11,652 nucleotides of DNA from IDS-8 sp050738315. Lineage in GTDB: Bacteria > Pseudomonadota > Gammaproteobacteria > Steroidobacterales > Woeseiaceae. Position numbers and translations under genes: made by a program. The number at the start of each line of letters is the position of its first letter. Position 1 is the first letter of the stretch. Location: NCBI GenBank assembly GCA_050738315.1, contig JBOHZD010000318.1, positions 1 to 11,652 of the forward strand, in the 5' to 3' direction. Below the pieces are notes generated by a model, which worked only from the letters and a program-made list of their open reading frames with translations, had not been told where the DNA came from and searched no databases. Shown here piece by piece: positions 1 through 6,766 of the stretch.

Positions 1-219
1 CAGATCGGGCTCCACGTACAGCTCGGGGGCGCGCAGGAAGGGCTCGAGGCGTAGGGCCCACTCGGGGGGCAGCCGGGTCTCGCTCTCCTGCGCCACCACG
101 ACCTCTTCGCGCTCGGAGACCTCGCCCCGCTCCAGTCTCCGCGTCCAACCAAGCAGCACCCCCGCGCCAGCCTCCGCGTGTCGCAAAAGCGCTCCCCGCT
201 CCAGGCTCGATACCGTCAC
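1..219 (-). CDS. Unidentified protein, N-terminal 73 residues (gene continues past the left edge)
   Basis: The minus-strand frame stays open from position 219 to the window edge. I chose the GTG at 219-217 because it overlaps the TGA of the upstream sigma-factor gene (218-216) in a GTGA arrangement, the usual sign of translational coupling. The visible residues are rich in Glu, Arg and Leu, with no signal peptide or membrane segment. A short LERG motif occurs twice, encoded by an 11-bp direct repeat CCCCGCTCCAG (plus strand 125-135 and 194-204). Codons end mostly in G or C. Local GC (about 73% over 1-180, counted by hand) is well above that of the rest of the window. I do not recognise the family. 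The operon-like overlap suggests co-expression with the sigma factor, but a GC-rich frame of this length could be open by chance. Confidence 0.5.
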   Translation of the reverse strand, partial: MTVSSLERGALLRHAEAGAGVLLGWTRRLERGEVSEREEVVVAQESETRLPPEWALRLEPFLRAPELYVEPDL

Positions 220-1472
220 TGCCCCACAGGTTCCGATGCGGCCAGTTCGGTCAGGCGGCGTTCGAAGAAACGGCGTTCGGGTTCCAGTTTCGTGAGCTTG
301 AGAGCGTGCCGGTACGAGGTCACGGCGTCGTGCGTTCTTCCCAGCCGCCGGCACAGGTCCGCACGCGCCGCATGGGCGAGATGGTAGCTATCGAGGCCGC
401 CAGCCTGCAGCAGTGCATCGATCAGCTCCAGTCCCGCCTGTGGGCCGTCACGCATGGCCACCGCGACGGCGCGGTTCAGTTCGACGACCGGTGTCGACTC
501 AACCTGCAGCAGGAGATCGTACAACGCAATGATCTCGTTCCAGTCGGTGGCGGCGGCGTCCAGCGCATCGGCGTGCACCGCAACGATCGCGGCCTGCAAC
601 GTGTAGGGACCGAACCGCCGCGACAGCAGCGCCTGTCGGACCAGCAGGGACGCCTCATCGATCAGTTCCCGGTTCCACAGTGCGCGGTCCTGTTCTTCCA
701 GCAGCACCACTTCACCCGCCGAAGTGGAGCGCGCTTCCCGCCGCGATTCGTGCAAGAGCATCAATGCGAGCAAGCCGACGGCTTCCGGTTCTCCCAGCAA
801 CTCGACCAGCAGGCGGCCCAGGCGGATTGCTTCGCCGGAGAGATCGGAGCGGGTGAGCGACGCGCCGGATGAGGCGAAGTATCCCTCGTTGAAAACGAGG
901 TACACCACCTGCAGGACACTGTCGAGACGCTCGGGCAACTCGGCGTGTCCCGGCACTTCGTAGGGAATACCGGCATCGCGGATCTTCGACTTCGCACGCA
1001 CGATCCGCTGGGCGACGGTCGACGAGGCGGTGAGGAATGCGTGTGCAATTTCCTCCGTGGTGAGATCGCATACCTCGCGCAGCGTCAGTGCCAGCCGGCT
1101 GTCCGGCGACAATGCCGGATGACAACAGGTAAAGATCAACCGCAGGCGGTCGTCTTCGATCTCCTCGTCGGCAGGATCCGTGTCCCGGCCGCTATCGAGC
1201 TGCTCGGCGATGTCAGCGAGCGAGGCGTCGAAACGCGCGCGCCGCCGGATGTGGTCAATCGCCTTGAATCGGCCGGCCGATACCAGCCATGCGCGCGGAT
1301 TCTCGGGGATGCCGTCGCGCTGCCACTGCGTCAGTGCCGCGGTAAACGCATCGTGCATCGCTTCCTCGGCGCGGTCGAAGTCGCCCAGCAACCGGATCAG
1401 GGTGGCAAGCACACGGCGCGACTCGCTGCGATAAATCGCAGCGATGGTTTTCTGCATGTCTGCGGCCGTCAT
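216..1472 (-). CDS. ECF-family RNA polymerase sigma factor, ECF42 type with DUF6596/TPR-like C-terminus
   Basis: This is a cytoplasmic alternative sigma factor that would direct core RNA polymerase to a small regulon. Numbered from the chosen ATG (418 aa), sigma-2 spans about 14-83, including the GIPENPRAWL-type segment and a KAIDHIRRR stretch. An FTCCHPAL motif lies at about 114-121, and sigma-4 with its helix-turn-helix is at about 124-173. The extension typical of the group follows: YLVFNEGYFASSG at 191-203, then TPR-like helices to about 412 with the conserved LNRAVAVAM and YHLAHAARADL segments. The frame is open up to an ATG at 1643, but the extra 57 residues are low-complexity and the family normally begins just before the TIAAIYRSES-like helix, so 1472 is preferred; 1457 is also possible. 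No start has a good Shine-Dalgarno. ECF42 factors are thought to be controlled through their C-terminal extension rather than an anti-sigma factor, and usually sit beside YCII/DGPF-domain genes; none is visible here. Confidence 0.88.
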   Translation of the reverse strand: MTAADMQKTIAAIYRSESRRVLATLIRLLGDFDRAEEAMHDAFTAALTQWQRDGIPENPRAWLVSAGRFKAIDHIRRRARFDASLADIAEQLDSGRDTDPADEEIEDDRLRLIFTCCHPALSPDSRLALTLREVCDLTTEEIAHAFLTASSTVAQRIVRAKSKIRDAGIPYEVPGHAELPERLDSVLQVVYLVFNEGYFASSGASLTRSDLSGEAIRLGRLLVELLGEPEAVGLLALMLLHESRREARSTSAGEVVLLEEQDRALWNRELIDEASLLVRQALLSRRFGPYTLQAAIVAVHADALDAAATDWNEIIALYDLLLQVESTPVVELNRAVAVAMRDGPQAGLELIDALLQAGGLDSYHLAHAARADLCRRLGRTHDAVTSYRHALKLTKLEPERRFFERRLTELAASEPVGQ

Positions 1473-1801
1473 TGCCGTCGCCGGCATCGCGGGGTCGCTT
1501 GCGGGTAATTCCATCGTTTGAAGTCCGGCCATCCCAGACCGTTTTGTCGCCGGGATCGCCCATGAAGTTCCCTGACCGGGCGCTTCCGGGCTCCGGCGGG
1601 CGACAACCGCCACCGCCAAAACCTGTGTTCCGGTTCCGGACATATCGGCCGTTGGCGGACTTTAACACCAGGCGGCGACGAATTGGACGAGGCAACTTGT
1701 CAATGCCGGACCCGTCCAGTATCTTGATTTGGCGATGCTGGCTGCCGCCGGCTATGCCTTGATCGACGCCACCTTCGTCTGACTGCAATCGAGAAAAACT
1801 C
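1473..1801. other. Divergent intergenic region between the ECF sigma gene and the NorD-like gene
   Basis: About 330 bp separate the two preferred starts. The region should hold promoters for both directions, but I found no convincing pair. A perfect TTGACA lies on the minus strand (plus 1698-1703) without a matching -10 element at 16-18 bp. The minus frame stays open from 1643, so part of this stretch could be extra N-terminal coding sequence of the sigma factor. No RNA gene, repeat or strong hairpin was recognised. Confidence 0.4.
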
Positions 1802-2644
1802 TTGGCCGAAGCCGAAGAAGTTGTCAGCGACGTCGCCCGCCATGCGACTGTTTTCGCACGGGACCTGTGGCGGCGACATCGTGAACGAGAGGGCGTAACT
1901 CCGACCCTGCTGCTCGCGGACGTCGCGGTCCGCATCGATCTCCTGGTCAACACGGTGTTCGGCGCCAGTTACCCGATCCGAATGGCGCAGCGGCCCGCGC
2001 CCACGACTTTGCTGACCGCGGTGTTCGGCCGCCGCCGCGGTCCGCTGCAGAAGCAGGCGATCCCCGCCACCGATGGCGTGAGCCTCTGGCTGCCCGCCGA
2101 CCTGGGAATTCAGGACCCGACGCTCGCCTTGCGTCGCTATCGGACCATGGCACTGCAGCAGGCCATGCGTGCCCGCCGCCGCGCCCCCGAGGTCATGGCC
2201 GCTCCGGCGCCCCCGCTCTTCCGCGAGATTGCCCTGCTGGTGGAAGCGTCGGCCGCGGATCGCGCGCTGGTCAGCCTGCTGCCGGGCGTGGCAAAACCCA
2301 TCAACGAGCTGCGCAAAGCCGCGCTGGCGGCGCGGCCATTGATGTCCGCATTCCCGAAATACGCGCAGCCGCTGGAGAATCTCCTGCGCATCATCCTGAA
2401 GAGCGATTGCCGCGAGCCACTCGATCCGGTCATGCGTTCGGAATCCCCGGGCGAATCCATGCAGGCTGCCGCGAAGATCGTGGCCGGCCTGTTGCCTGCC
2501 AGGACGGCTGCGCGGGCCAGCCGGGCAGACTTGTTGCTGAAAGACTGTTGGACTGGAGAACTTCATCCGCCTCCCGAGGTATCGGCGACCGCAGCCGATG
2601 CGGCGGCGGGCAGCGAGGTCAACGAGGCCGCGCGGCAGCGCTAG
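1802..2644 (+). CDS. NorD-like protein, N-terminal domain only (VWA domain absent)
   Basis: The 280-residue product matches my recollection of the N-terminal half of the NorD-like family (annotated as nitric oxide reductase activation protein). Recognisable blocks are DVARHATVFARDLWRRHR (about 9-26), a VFGASYPIRMAQRPAP segment, ATDGVSLWLPADLG, an ALRRYRTMALQQAMRA block and LLKDCWTGEL near 245-255. Full-length relatives have an acidic linker followed by a C-terminal von Willebrand factor A domain that works with a MoxR/NorQ-type AAA ATPase. Here the protein stops about 25 residues after the WTGEL block and no VWA sequence follows, because the next DNA is a convergent receptor gene. The start is TTG with GAG 8 nt upstream (1791-1793); no upstream in-frame ATG or GTG exists before a stop at 1760. 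It could be a truncated remnant or a free-standing domain. Codon use looks intact and there are no internal stops. Confidence 0.72.
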   Translation: MAEAEEVVSDVARHATVFARDLWRRHREREGVTPTLLLADVAVRIDLLVNTVFGASYPIRMAQRPAPTTLLTAVFGRRRGPLQKQAIPATDGVSLWLPADLGIQDPTLALRRYRTMALQQAMRARRRAPEVMAAPAPPLFREIALLVEASAADRALVSLLPGVAKPINELRKAALAARPLMSAFPKYAQPLENLLRIILKSDCREPLDPVMRSESPGESMQAAAKIVAGLLPARTAARASRADLLLKDCWTGELHPPPEVSATAADAAAGSEVNEAARQR

Positions 2645-4761
2645 AGATTCCAGGTGGCCCTGAGAAAAGCGCTGCGTTCGATCATGTTGCTGCCGCCGAA
2701 TTCCAGGTGCTCGCTGTCGTTGAGATTTCGGACGGTGAGCGAGAGCCGCAGCCGCTCGACAGGGCGCCAGCCCAGACTGATATCGATCGCCGTCCGATCG
2801 GACACGCCCTGGTTGGGCAGTTCATCGGTATAACGAACGCCTGTATAAAAATCGAAATCCCGGGCAAGCACCAGGTACGAATGCACGGCGAATTGATGTC
2901 GCGGACTGTTGCCGGCGACGCCCAGCGCGCCGTTGTCGCTACTGCCGGGCTTCAGGCGCAAGTCGAGATCCAGGTAGGCATACTGGAATTGCAAACGCCA
3001 GTCCGGGAGTGCCTGCCAGTTGGCAACCAGGGTGCCGCCGTACGACTTACCTTCCATGTTGTTCGCGAGGGACGCCGGCAGCACGATATAGTCGATCGGG
3101 TTGCCGACAATGATGACGTCGCCGACTTCCTGGGTTTGAAGCTTGTCGTAATCGTGTTGATACAAGGCCAGATCCAGTGACAGGTCCTCGTGGACCTGGG
3201 CGCGGTAACCGAGCTCGGTGGCGATCAGTTCCTCAGATTCGAATTCCTTGCTGCCGACGACGTTGAAGTACAGCGGAATACCGGAGCCGGGCAGGGCAAA
3301 CGGCGCAGTCAGTTGCAGATCCGTATTGAGGCGCGCGGGGATACGGACCGCGCGGGAGACGGCGGACCACAGCGTCTGCCGGCTGCCGACCCGCCAGATG
3401 AGCCGCACATTCGGCTGGAATTCGTAGTCGGTGTAATCGTTATGCTCGAGCTTGGCACCCAGGGTCAAAACGACGCTGTCGTCGCGGAATCCGATATCGT
3501 CCTGCAGGAAGAGGCTCACGGTCTGGTCGGTCCGTTCCTCGGGTATGAAGGACGCAAACAGCGTGTTGTCCAGGTCATCGCTGGTGATTCGAAACCCCGC
3601 TCCCCAGACGACGCGATGCCGGTTGCCGGCGGTCAGGTCGTGTTGGAAATCGATGTCCAGGGTGTCGCGGCTTTCGTTGAAGCTGCCGGGTATATCGCGC
3701 GAGGTATGATCGACATAGGACTGCAACTGCATGCGCCCACCGCTTTCGAGGTGCCGGTCCCAACGCACGAGCAGGTTGAAGCCGCCGATGTCGATATCGC
3801 CAGGAGTATCCGGACCGGGCAGGGTGCCGAGCGTGAAATCGCCGCGCAACAGGTCCGATAACGTTGCGTCATAAACATCGCCCTGGAATGTGATTCGTTC
3901 GGATTCGCGGCGGTCCCAGTCCATGCGGAACCCTCCCTGCAGCGACTGCCAGCTGTCATGGGCGTCCCCTCCCGAGGGCGTTTCGGATGCATCCTGATCC
4001 AGGTACTTCAAATAGGCGCGTGCGGCAATATTGTCCGAGTATTGCCAGCCGTAGCGGAAGCCTGCGAACCCCGGTTTCGTGTTGCCTGCGCCCACATCCA
4101 CGAGCGCACCCTGCGTATCCCCGGCCGAGCGGGTAATGACATTGATGACTCCGTTGACCGCATTGGATCCCCAGAGCGTGCCCCCGGGTCCGGAGATCAC
4201 CTCGATTCGATCGATGTCCTGTAGCAATGTGTCCTGCGCATCCCAGAATACGCCCGCGAACAGCGGTGAGTAGACGCTGCGGCCATCGATCAGGACGAGC
4301 AGTTTGTTCGAGAGGTCGCTGTTGAAGCCGCGAATGGAGATGGTCCACGAATGCGAGCCGTTCCTCGCGACTTCCACGCCGGGCGCGAGCCGCAGGACCT
4401 CCGGCAGCCGCGTGTATCCGGAACGGCGGATTTCCTCGCCAGTGATCACGTAAATGGAACTCGGCGCGTCCCGCAAGGGTTCGCCGCGCCGGGACACGGA
4501 GGTGACACGCAGTTTGCCCAGCTGCTCGATACTCAGCTCGAAGAGATCCGGTCCCTGGGGCGCCGCGAGGGCCTGCGACACTGCCGCAGCAGAGATCAAC
4601 AGACCAAAGATTTGGTATATTGGACTGCGTCTCAGCTTGAGCGATTCGGGGGAGCTGCCGCCGAAGTCACGGTCCGGATTCGCGGAAAGTTGTTTCCTCT
4701 CAAAGTTCGAGCGGGGCCCTGCAGATATCGGCATGTCTGTCATAGAAATGACAAGTCTCAT
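2641..4761 (-). CDS. TonB-dependent outer-membrane receptor
   Basis: This encodes a TonB-dependent receptor that would import, or sense, an unknown ligand across the outer membrane using energy from TonB-ExbBD. Numbered from the ATG at 4761 (706 aa), a hydrophobic Sec signal core lies at about 48-67 and ends in an ALAA-type cleavage site. The mature protein opens with ELSIEQLGKLRVTSVSRR, then the plug domain (about 98-210) with ITGEEIRRSGY, SIRGFN, LVLIDGRSVY, IEVISGPGGTLWGSNAVNG and a NVITRSA end. A 22-strand-type beta-barrel follows, with alternating aromatic residues to the C-terminus. The last residues are ATWNL, ending in Leu where Phe or Trp is common. Starts at 4761, 4743 and 4734 are all in frame; the first lies 2 nt after the stop of a mini-ORF. 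The 46-residue lead before the signal core is unusually long. It is divergent from the histidine kinase/YfiR operon, a neighbourhood I associate with this receptor subgroup. Confidence 0.9.
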   Translation of the reverse strand: MRLVISMTDMPISAGPRSNFERKQLSANPDRDFGGSSPESLKLRRSPIYQIFGLLISAAAVSQALAAPQGPDLFELSIEQLGKLRVTSVSRRGEPLRDAPSSIYVITGEEIRRSGYTRLPEVLRLAPGVEVARNGSHSWTISIRGFNSDLSNKLLVLIDGRSVYSPLFAGVFWDAQDTLLQDIDRIEVISGPGGTLWGSNAVNGVINVITRSAGDTQGALVDVGAGNTKPGFAGFRYGWQYSDNIAARAYLKYLDQDASETPSGGDAHDSWQSLQGGFRMDWDRRESERITFQGDVYDATLSDLLRGDFTLGTLPGPDTPGDIDIGGFNLLVRWDRHLESGGRMQLQSYVDHTSRDIPGSFNESRDTLDIDFQHDLTAGNRHRVVWGAGFRITSDDLDNTLFASFIPEERTDQTVSLFLQDDIGFRDDSVVLTLGAKLEHNDYTDYEFQPNVRLIWRVGSRQTLWSAVSRAVRIPARLNTDLQLTAPFALPGSGIPLYFNVVGSKEFESEELIATELGYRAQVHEDLSLDLALYQHDYDKLQTQEVGDVIIVGNPIDYIVLPASLANNMEGKSYGGTLVANWQALPDWRLQFQYAYLDLDLRLKPGSSDNGALGVAGNSPRHQFAVHSYLVLARDFDFYTGVRYTDELPNQGVSDRTAIDISLGWRPVERLRLSLTVRNLNDSEHLEFGGSNMIERSAFLRATWNL

Positions 4762-4768
4762 TGCTATG
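4741..4768. repeat. 28-bp inverted repeat over the receptor start codons
   Basis: The arms CATAGAAATGA (4741-4751) and TCATTGCTATG (4758-4768) are complementary at 10 of 11 positions and flank a 6-bp spacer, CAAGTC. On the minus-strand transcript this gives a hairpin whose 5' arm holds the ATG at 4761 and whose 3' arm closes with the ATG at 4743. It could be an mRNA structure limiting receptor translation, or a DNA operator bound by a dimeric regulator in the divergent promoter region. The sequence shows the symmetry; the role is inferred. Confidence 0.6.
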
Positions 4769-4781
4769 AATTCGATAACAT
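4764..4781 (-). CDS. Five-codon leader ORF (MLSNS) upstream of the receptor
   Basis: An ATG at 4781-4779 is followed by TTA, TCG, AAT, TCA and a TAG stop at 4766-4764. It has the best ribosome-binding site in this region, AGGAGGT at 4795-4789, with 7 nt of spacing. The stop is 2 nt upstream of the receptor ATG at 4761 and falls in the arm of the inverted repeat. It is out of frame with the receptor. Translation here could unfold the hairpin and feed ribosomes into the receptor start. Alternatively the receptor once began at this ATG and a small indel changed the frame, or the mini-ORF is chance. Confidence 0.4.
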   Translation of the reverse strand: MLSNS

Positions 4782-4861
4782 GCAGTGGACCTCCTGCAGT
4801 ATGGAACAGCGGACGGTTACATTGGGGCGCCTGAGCAGTCGGTGAGTATAACGCTAAAACG
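4782..4861. promoter_or_regulatory. Divergent promoter region between receptor and histidine kinase genes
   Basis: This short region must start transcription both ways. On the minus strand TATACT (plus 4845-4850) is a fair -10 element that would give the receptor a leader of about 75 nt, long enough to include the AGGAGGT and mini-ORF. Overlapping it on the plus strand, TATAAC (4847-4852) could be a -10 for the kinase operon, but that would put the transcript start almost at its ATG. Neither has a good -35 (TTGGGG at 4822-4827 is 19 bp from TATAAC), so an activator may be needed. Element assignments are tentative. Confidence 0.25.
4789..4795 (-). promoter_or_regulatory. Strong Shine-Dalgarno (AGGAGGT) serving the leader ORF
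   Basis: This is a full AGGAGGT on the minus strand. Its correctly spaced start codon is the out-of-frame ATG at 4781, not any in-frame receptor start (the nearest in-frame ATG is 27 nt away). That is why the leader ORF deserves attention. It lies inside a small TGCAG/CTGCA dyad (4781-4785 and 4794-4798). Confidence 0.5.
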
Positions 4862-6748
4862 ATGCAACTAGGAATCCACCGTTCTGTCAGGCGCAAAGTG
4901 CTGGCGATCATTCTCGTCACCACGTTCGTTGCGCTGCTCGTGTCGACCGTCGCCTTGTTGTCGTACGAGGCGCGGGCGTATCGCGATTTCCTGTCCAGCG
5001 ACGTGACCACCCAGGCTGACATTCTGGCACGGACCACCGCACCGGCCCTGGCGTTCAACGATGCCACCGCCGCCAACGCAAATCTTGCACTGCTGGCCAG
5101 CCGTCCCGGCATCGACGCCGGCGCCATCTACACCGCGGAGGGCACTCTGTTCGCGACTTACCGTCGCGACGGGGCCACGGGAGAGTTTCCGTTAACGGGT
5201 TCGCCGCGAGGGCCGCGTATCGATGGCAGAACGATGACGTTGTTTCATCCTATCGTCGAGAACAACGAACTCCTGGGTACGGTCTATCTGCGCGCGCAGT
5301 ACGAGCTTGCGGACAGGGTGGTGGATTATCTGTTGATACTCGGTGGTGTCATGCTGATCAGTCTGTTGGTGGCCACGCTGGTGTCGCTGTGGCTGCAAGG
5401 AACAGTCACCGGACCGATACTTGCGGTCACCGACGTCGCTCACAAGATTGTCGAGGAACGCGATTTCAATCTGCGAGCCAGGAGAACGACTCACGATGAG
5501 ATCGGCACACTGGTCGATGCGTTCAACGCTATGCTGGGCGAAGTCAGCGAACGTCAGCAGGCGCTTGAAGACAGCAACCGAAAACTTCAGAAAGAATCCG
5601 AAGAGCGGCGGAATGCAGAAATCTCCTTACGCCTTGCGGATAAACACAAGGACGAATTCCTCGCGACGCTGGCGCACGAACTGAGAAACCCTCTCGCTCC
5701 CATGGTGAACGCTCTCGGGCTGTTGCGGTCGACGAATGCCACCGTCACTACTTCGGAACAGGCAAAACAGATCATTGATCGACAACTCACTCACATGATT
5801 CGTCTGGTCGACGATTTGCTGGACGTGTCACGAATTTCGCGCGGCAAGCTCACGGTACGGCGCGAGCCGATTGAATTGGCCGATGTGATCCAGAATGCGG
5901 TGGATACCGTACACCCCCTCCTTGATACCGAACGGCAGACGCTTGCGGTGACGATTCCGGAACGGCCGATTTACATGCAGGCGGACCCCGTCAGGCTGTC
6001 CCAGGTGTTTGCGAATTTGCTGAACAACGCCTCACGCTACACACATGCCGGTGGCAGAATTTCGCTGACGGCCGTTGTCAAAGGCAACACGGTGCGCGTC
6101 CGGGTGACCGACAACGGCAAAGGCATCACCGCCGAAGACCTGCCCGGAATATTTGCCATGTTCGCACAGGATCAGGACGCCGGTGTCCGGGTGCAGGCCG
6201 GTCTTGGCGTCGGGCTCGCGTTGGCAAAACGCCTGGTCGAACTGCACGGTGGCGCCATCGAAGCGGAGAGCCGCGGTGCCGGAGAGGGCAGTACGTTTAC
6301 GGTGCAGCTGCCTGTCAAGGCCGCGTTGACCGCGGAGCACCGCGCCACCGCAGCGGTGCAGGCAAAGCCGCCGCGCGGACCCAGCGCGCGGATTCTGCTG
6401 GTCGACGACAATGTTGATTTCGCGACGAGCCTGTCGTTCCTCCTGCAGGAAATGGGACACGAGGTTTGCGTCGCGCATGATGCAAGGGAGGCTTTGGACC
6501 GGGCAACGGATTTCCGCCCCGATTTTGCCTTCCTCGATATCGGCCTGCCGATCGTCGACGGTTATGAGCTCGCCCGCAAGCTGCAGGCATTGCTGCACGC
6601 CGATATCCCGCTGGTTGCGATCAGCGGCTGGGGTCAGGAAGAGGATCGCCGCAAAGCGAAGGAAGCAGGCTTTGCCTGGTACCTGGTAAAGCCGGTGCAA
6701 TTGGACAGCATACGATCCGCGCTCGATACGCTGGCAGCTCGCCACTGA
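4862..6748 (+). CDS. Hybrid histidine kinase, CHASE8-HAMP-HisKA-HATPase-receiver
   Basis: This 628-residue inner-membrane kinase senses in the periplasm and autophosphorylates in the cytoplasm. TM1 is at about 12-34, a CHASE8-type periplasmic domain at about 38-152, TM2 at about 155-178, HAMP at about 180-232 and a coiled coil to about 262. HisKA follows with the H-box LAHELRNPLAPM (His272), then HATPase_c with N-box Asn385/Asn389, G1 box Asp417-Asn418-Gly419 and G2 box GLGVGLALAKRL from 447. The receiver has the acidic pair Asp515/Asp516, phospho-acceptor Asp559, Ser588 and Lys610, all intact. The CHASE8-HAMP part resembles YfiN/TpbB (LALLAS, IYTAEGTLFATY and VAHKIVEERDF segments), but the GGDEF output is replaced by kinase modules. 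There is no Hpt or DNA-binding domain, so phosphoryl transfer must go to partners outside the window. The ATG at 4862 has only a weak, distant GGTGAG. The YfiR-like gene starts 18 nt after the stop, which indicates an operon. Confidence 0.92.
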   Translation: MQLGIHRSVRRKVLAIILVTTFVALLVSTVALLSYEARAYRDFLSSDVTTQADILARTTAPALAFNDATAANANLALLASRPGIDAGAIYTAEGTLFATYRRDGATGEFPLTGSPRGPRIDGRTMTLFHPIVENNELLGTVYLRAQYELADRVVDYLLILGGVMLISLLVATLVSLWLQGTVTGPILAVTDVAHKIVEERDFNLRARRTTHDEIGTLVDAFNAMLGEVSERQQALEDSNRKLQKESEERRNAEISLRLADKHKDEFLATLAHELRNPLAPMVNALGLLRSTNATVTTSEQAKQIIDRQLTHMIRLVDDLLDVSRISRGKLTVRREPIELADVIQNAVDTVHPLLDTERQTLAVTIPERPIYMQADPVRLSQVFANLLNNASRYTHAGGRISLTAVVKGNTVRVRVTDNGKGITAEDLPGIFAMFAQDQDAGVRVQAGLGVGLALAKRLVELHGGAIEAESRGAGEGSTFTVQLPVKAALTAEHRATAAVQAKPPRGPSARILLVDDNVDFATSLSFLLQEMGHEVCVAHDAREALDRATDFRPDFAFLDIGLPIVDGYELARKLQALLHADIPLVAISGWGQEEDRRKAKEAGFAWYLVKPVQLDSIRSALDTLAARH

Positions 6749-6766
6749 GGATGGTGCCAAACGTTC

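Noticed and set aside
1698..1703. Perfect TTGACA on the minus strand upstream of the sigma-factor gene
   Set aside because: No -10-like hexamer lies 16-18 bp downstream, so it is not called a promoter.
1666..1783. Short plus-strand frame ending in GYALIDATFV
   Set aside because: The hydrophobic end looks protein-like, but there is no start codon with a ribosome site and the frame is only 38 codons from the preceding stop; probably chance.
1700..2566. A 288-codon open frame on the minus strand
   Set aside because: It lies opposite the NorD-like gene, whose protein has family motifs. The antisense translation is Arg/Gln/Gly-rich without any recognisable domain, as expected of a GC-rich shadow frame.
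2407..3861. Two long plus-strand frames (257 and 223 codons) opposite the receptor gene
   Set aside because: Both are antisense to the conserved receptor barrel, have no motifs or plausible starts, and disappear as shadows of the receptor's codon bias.
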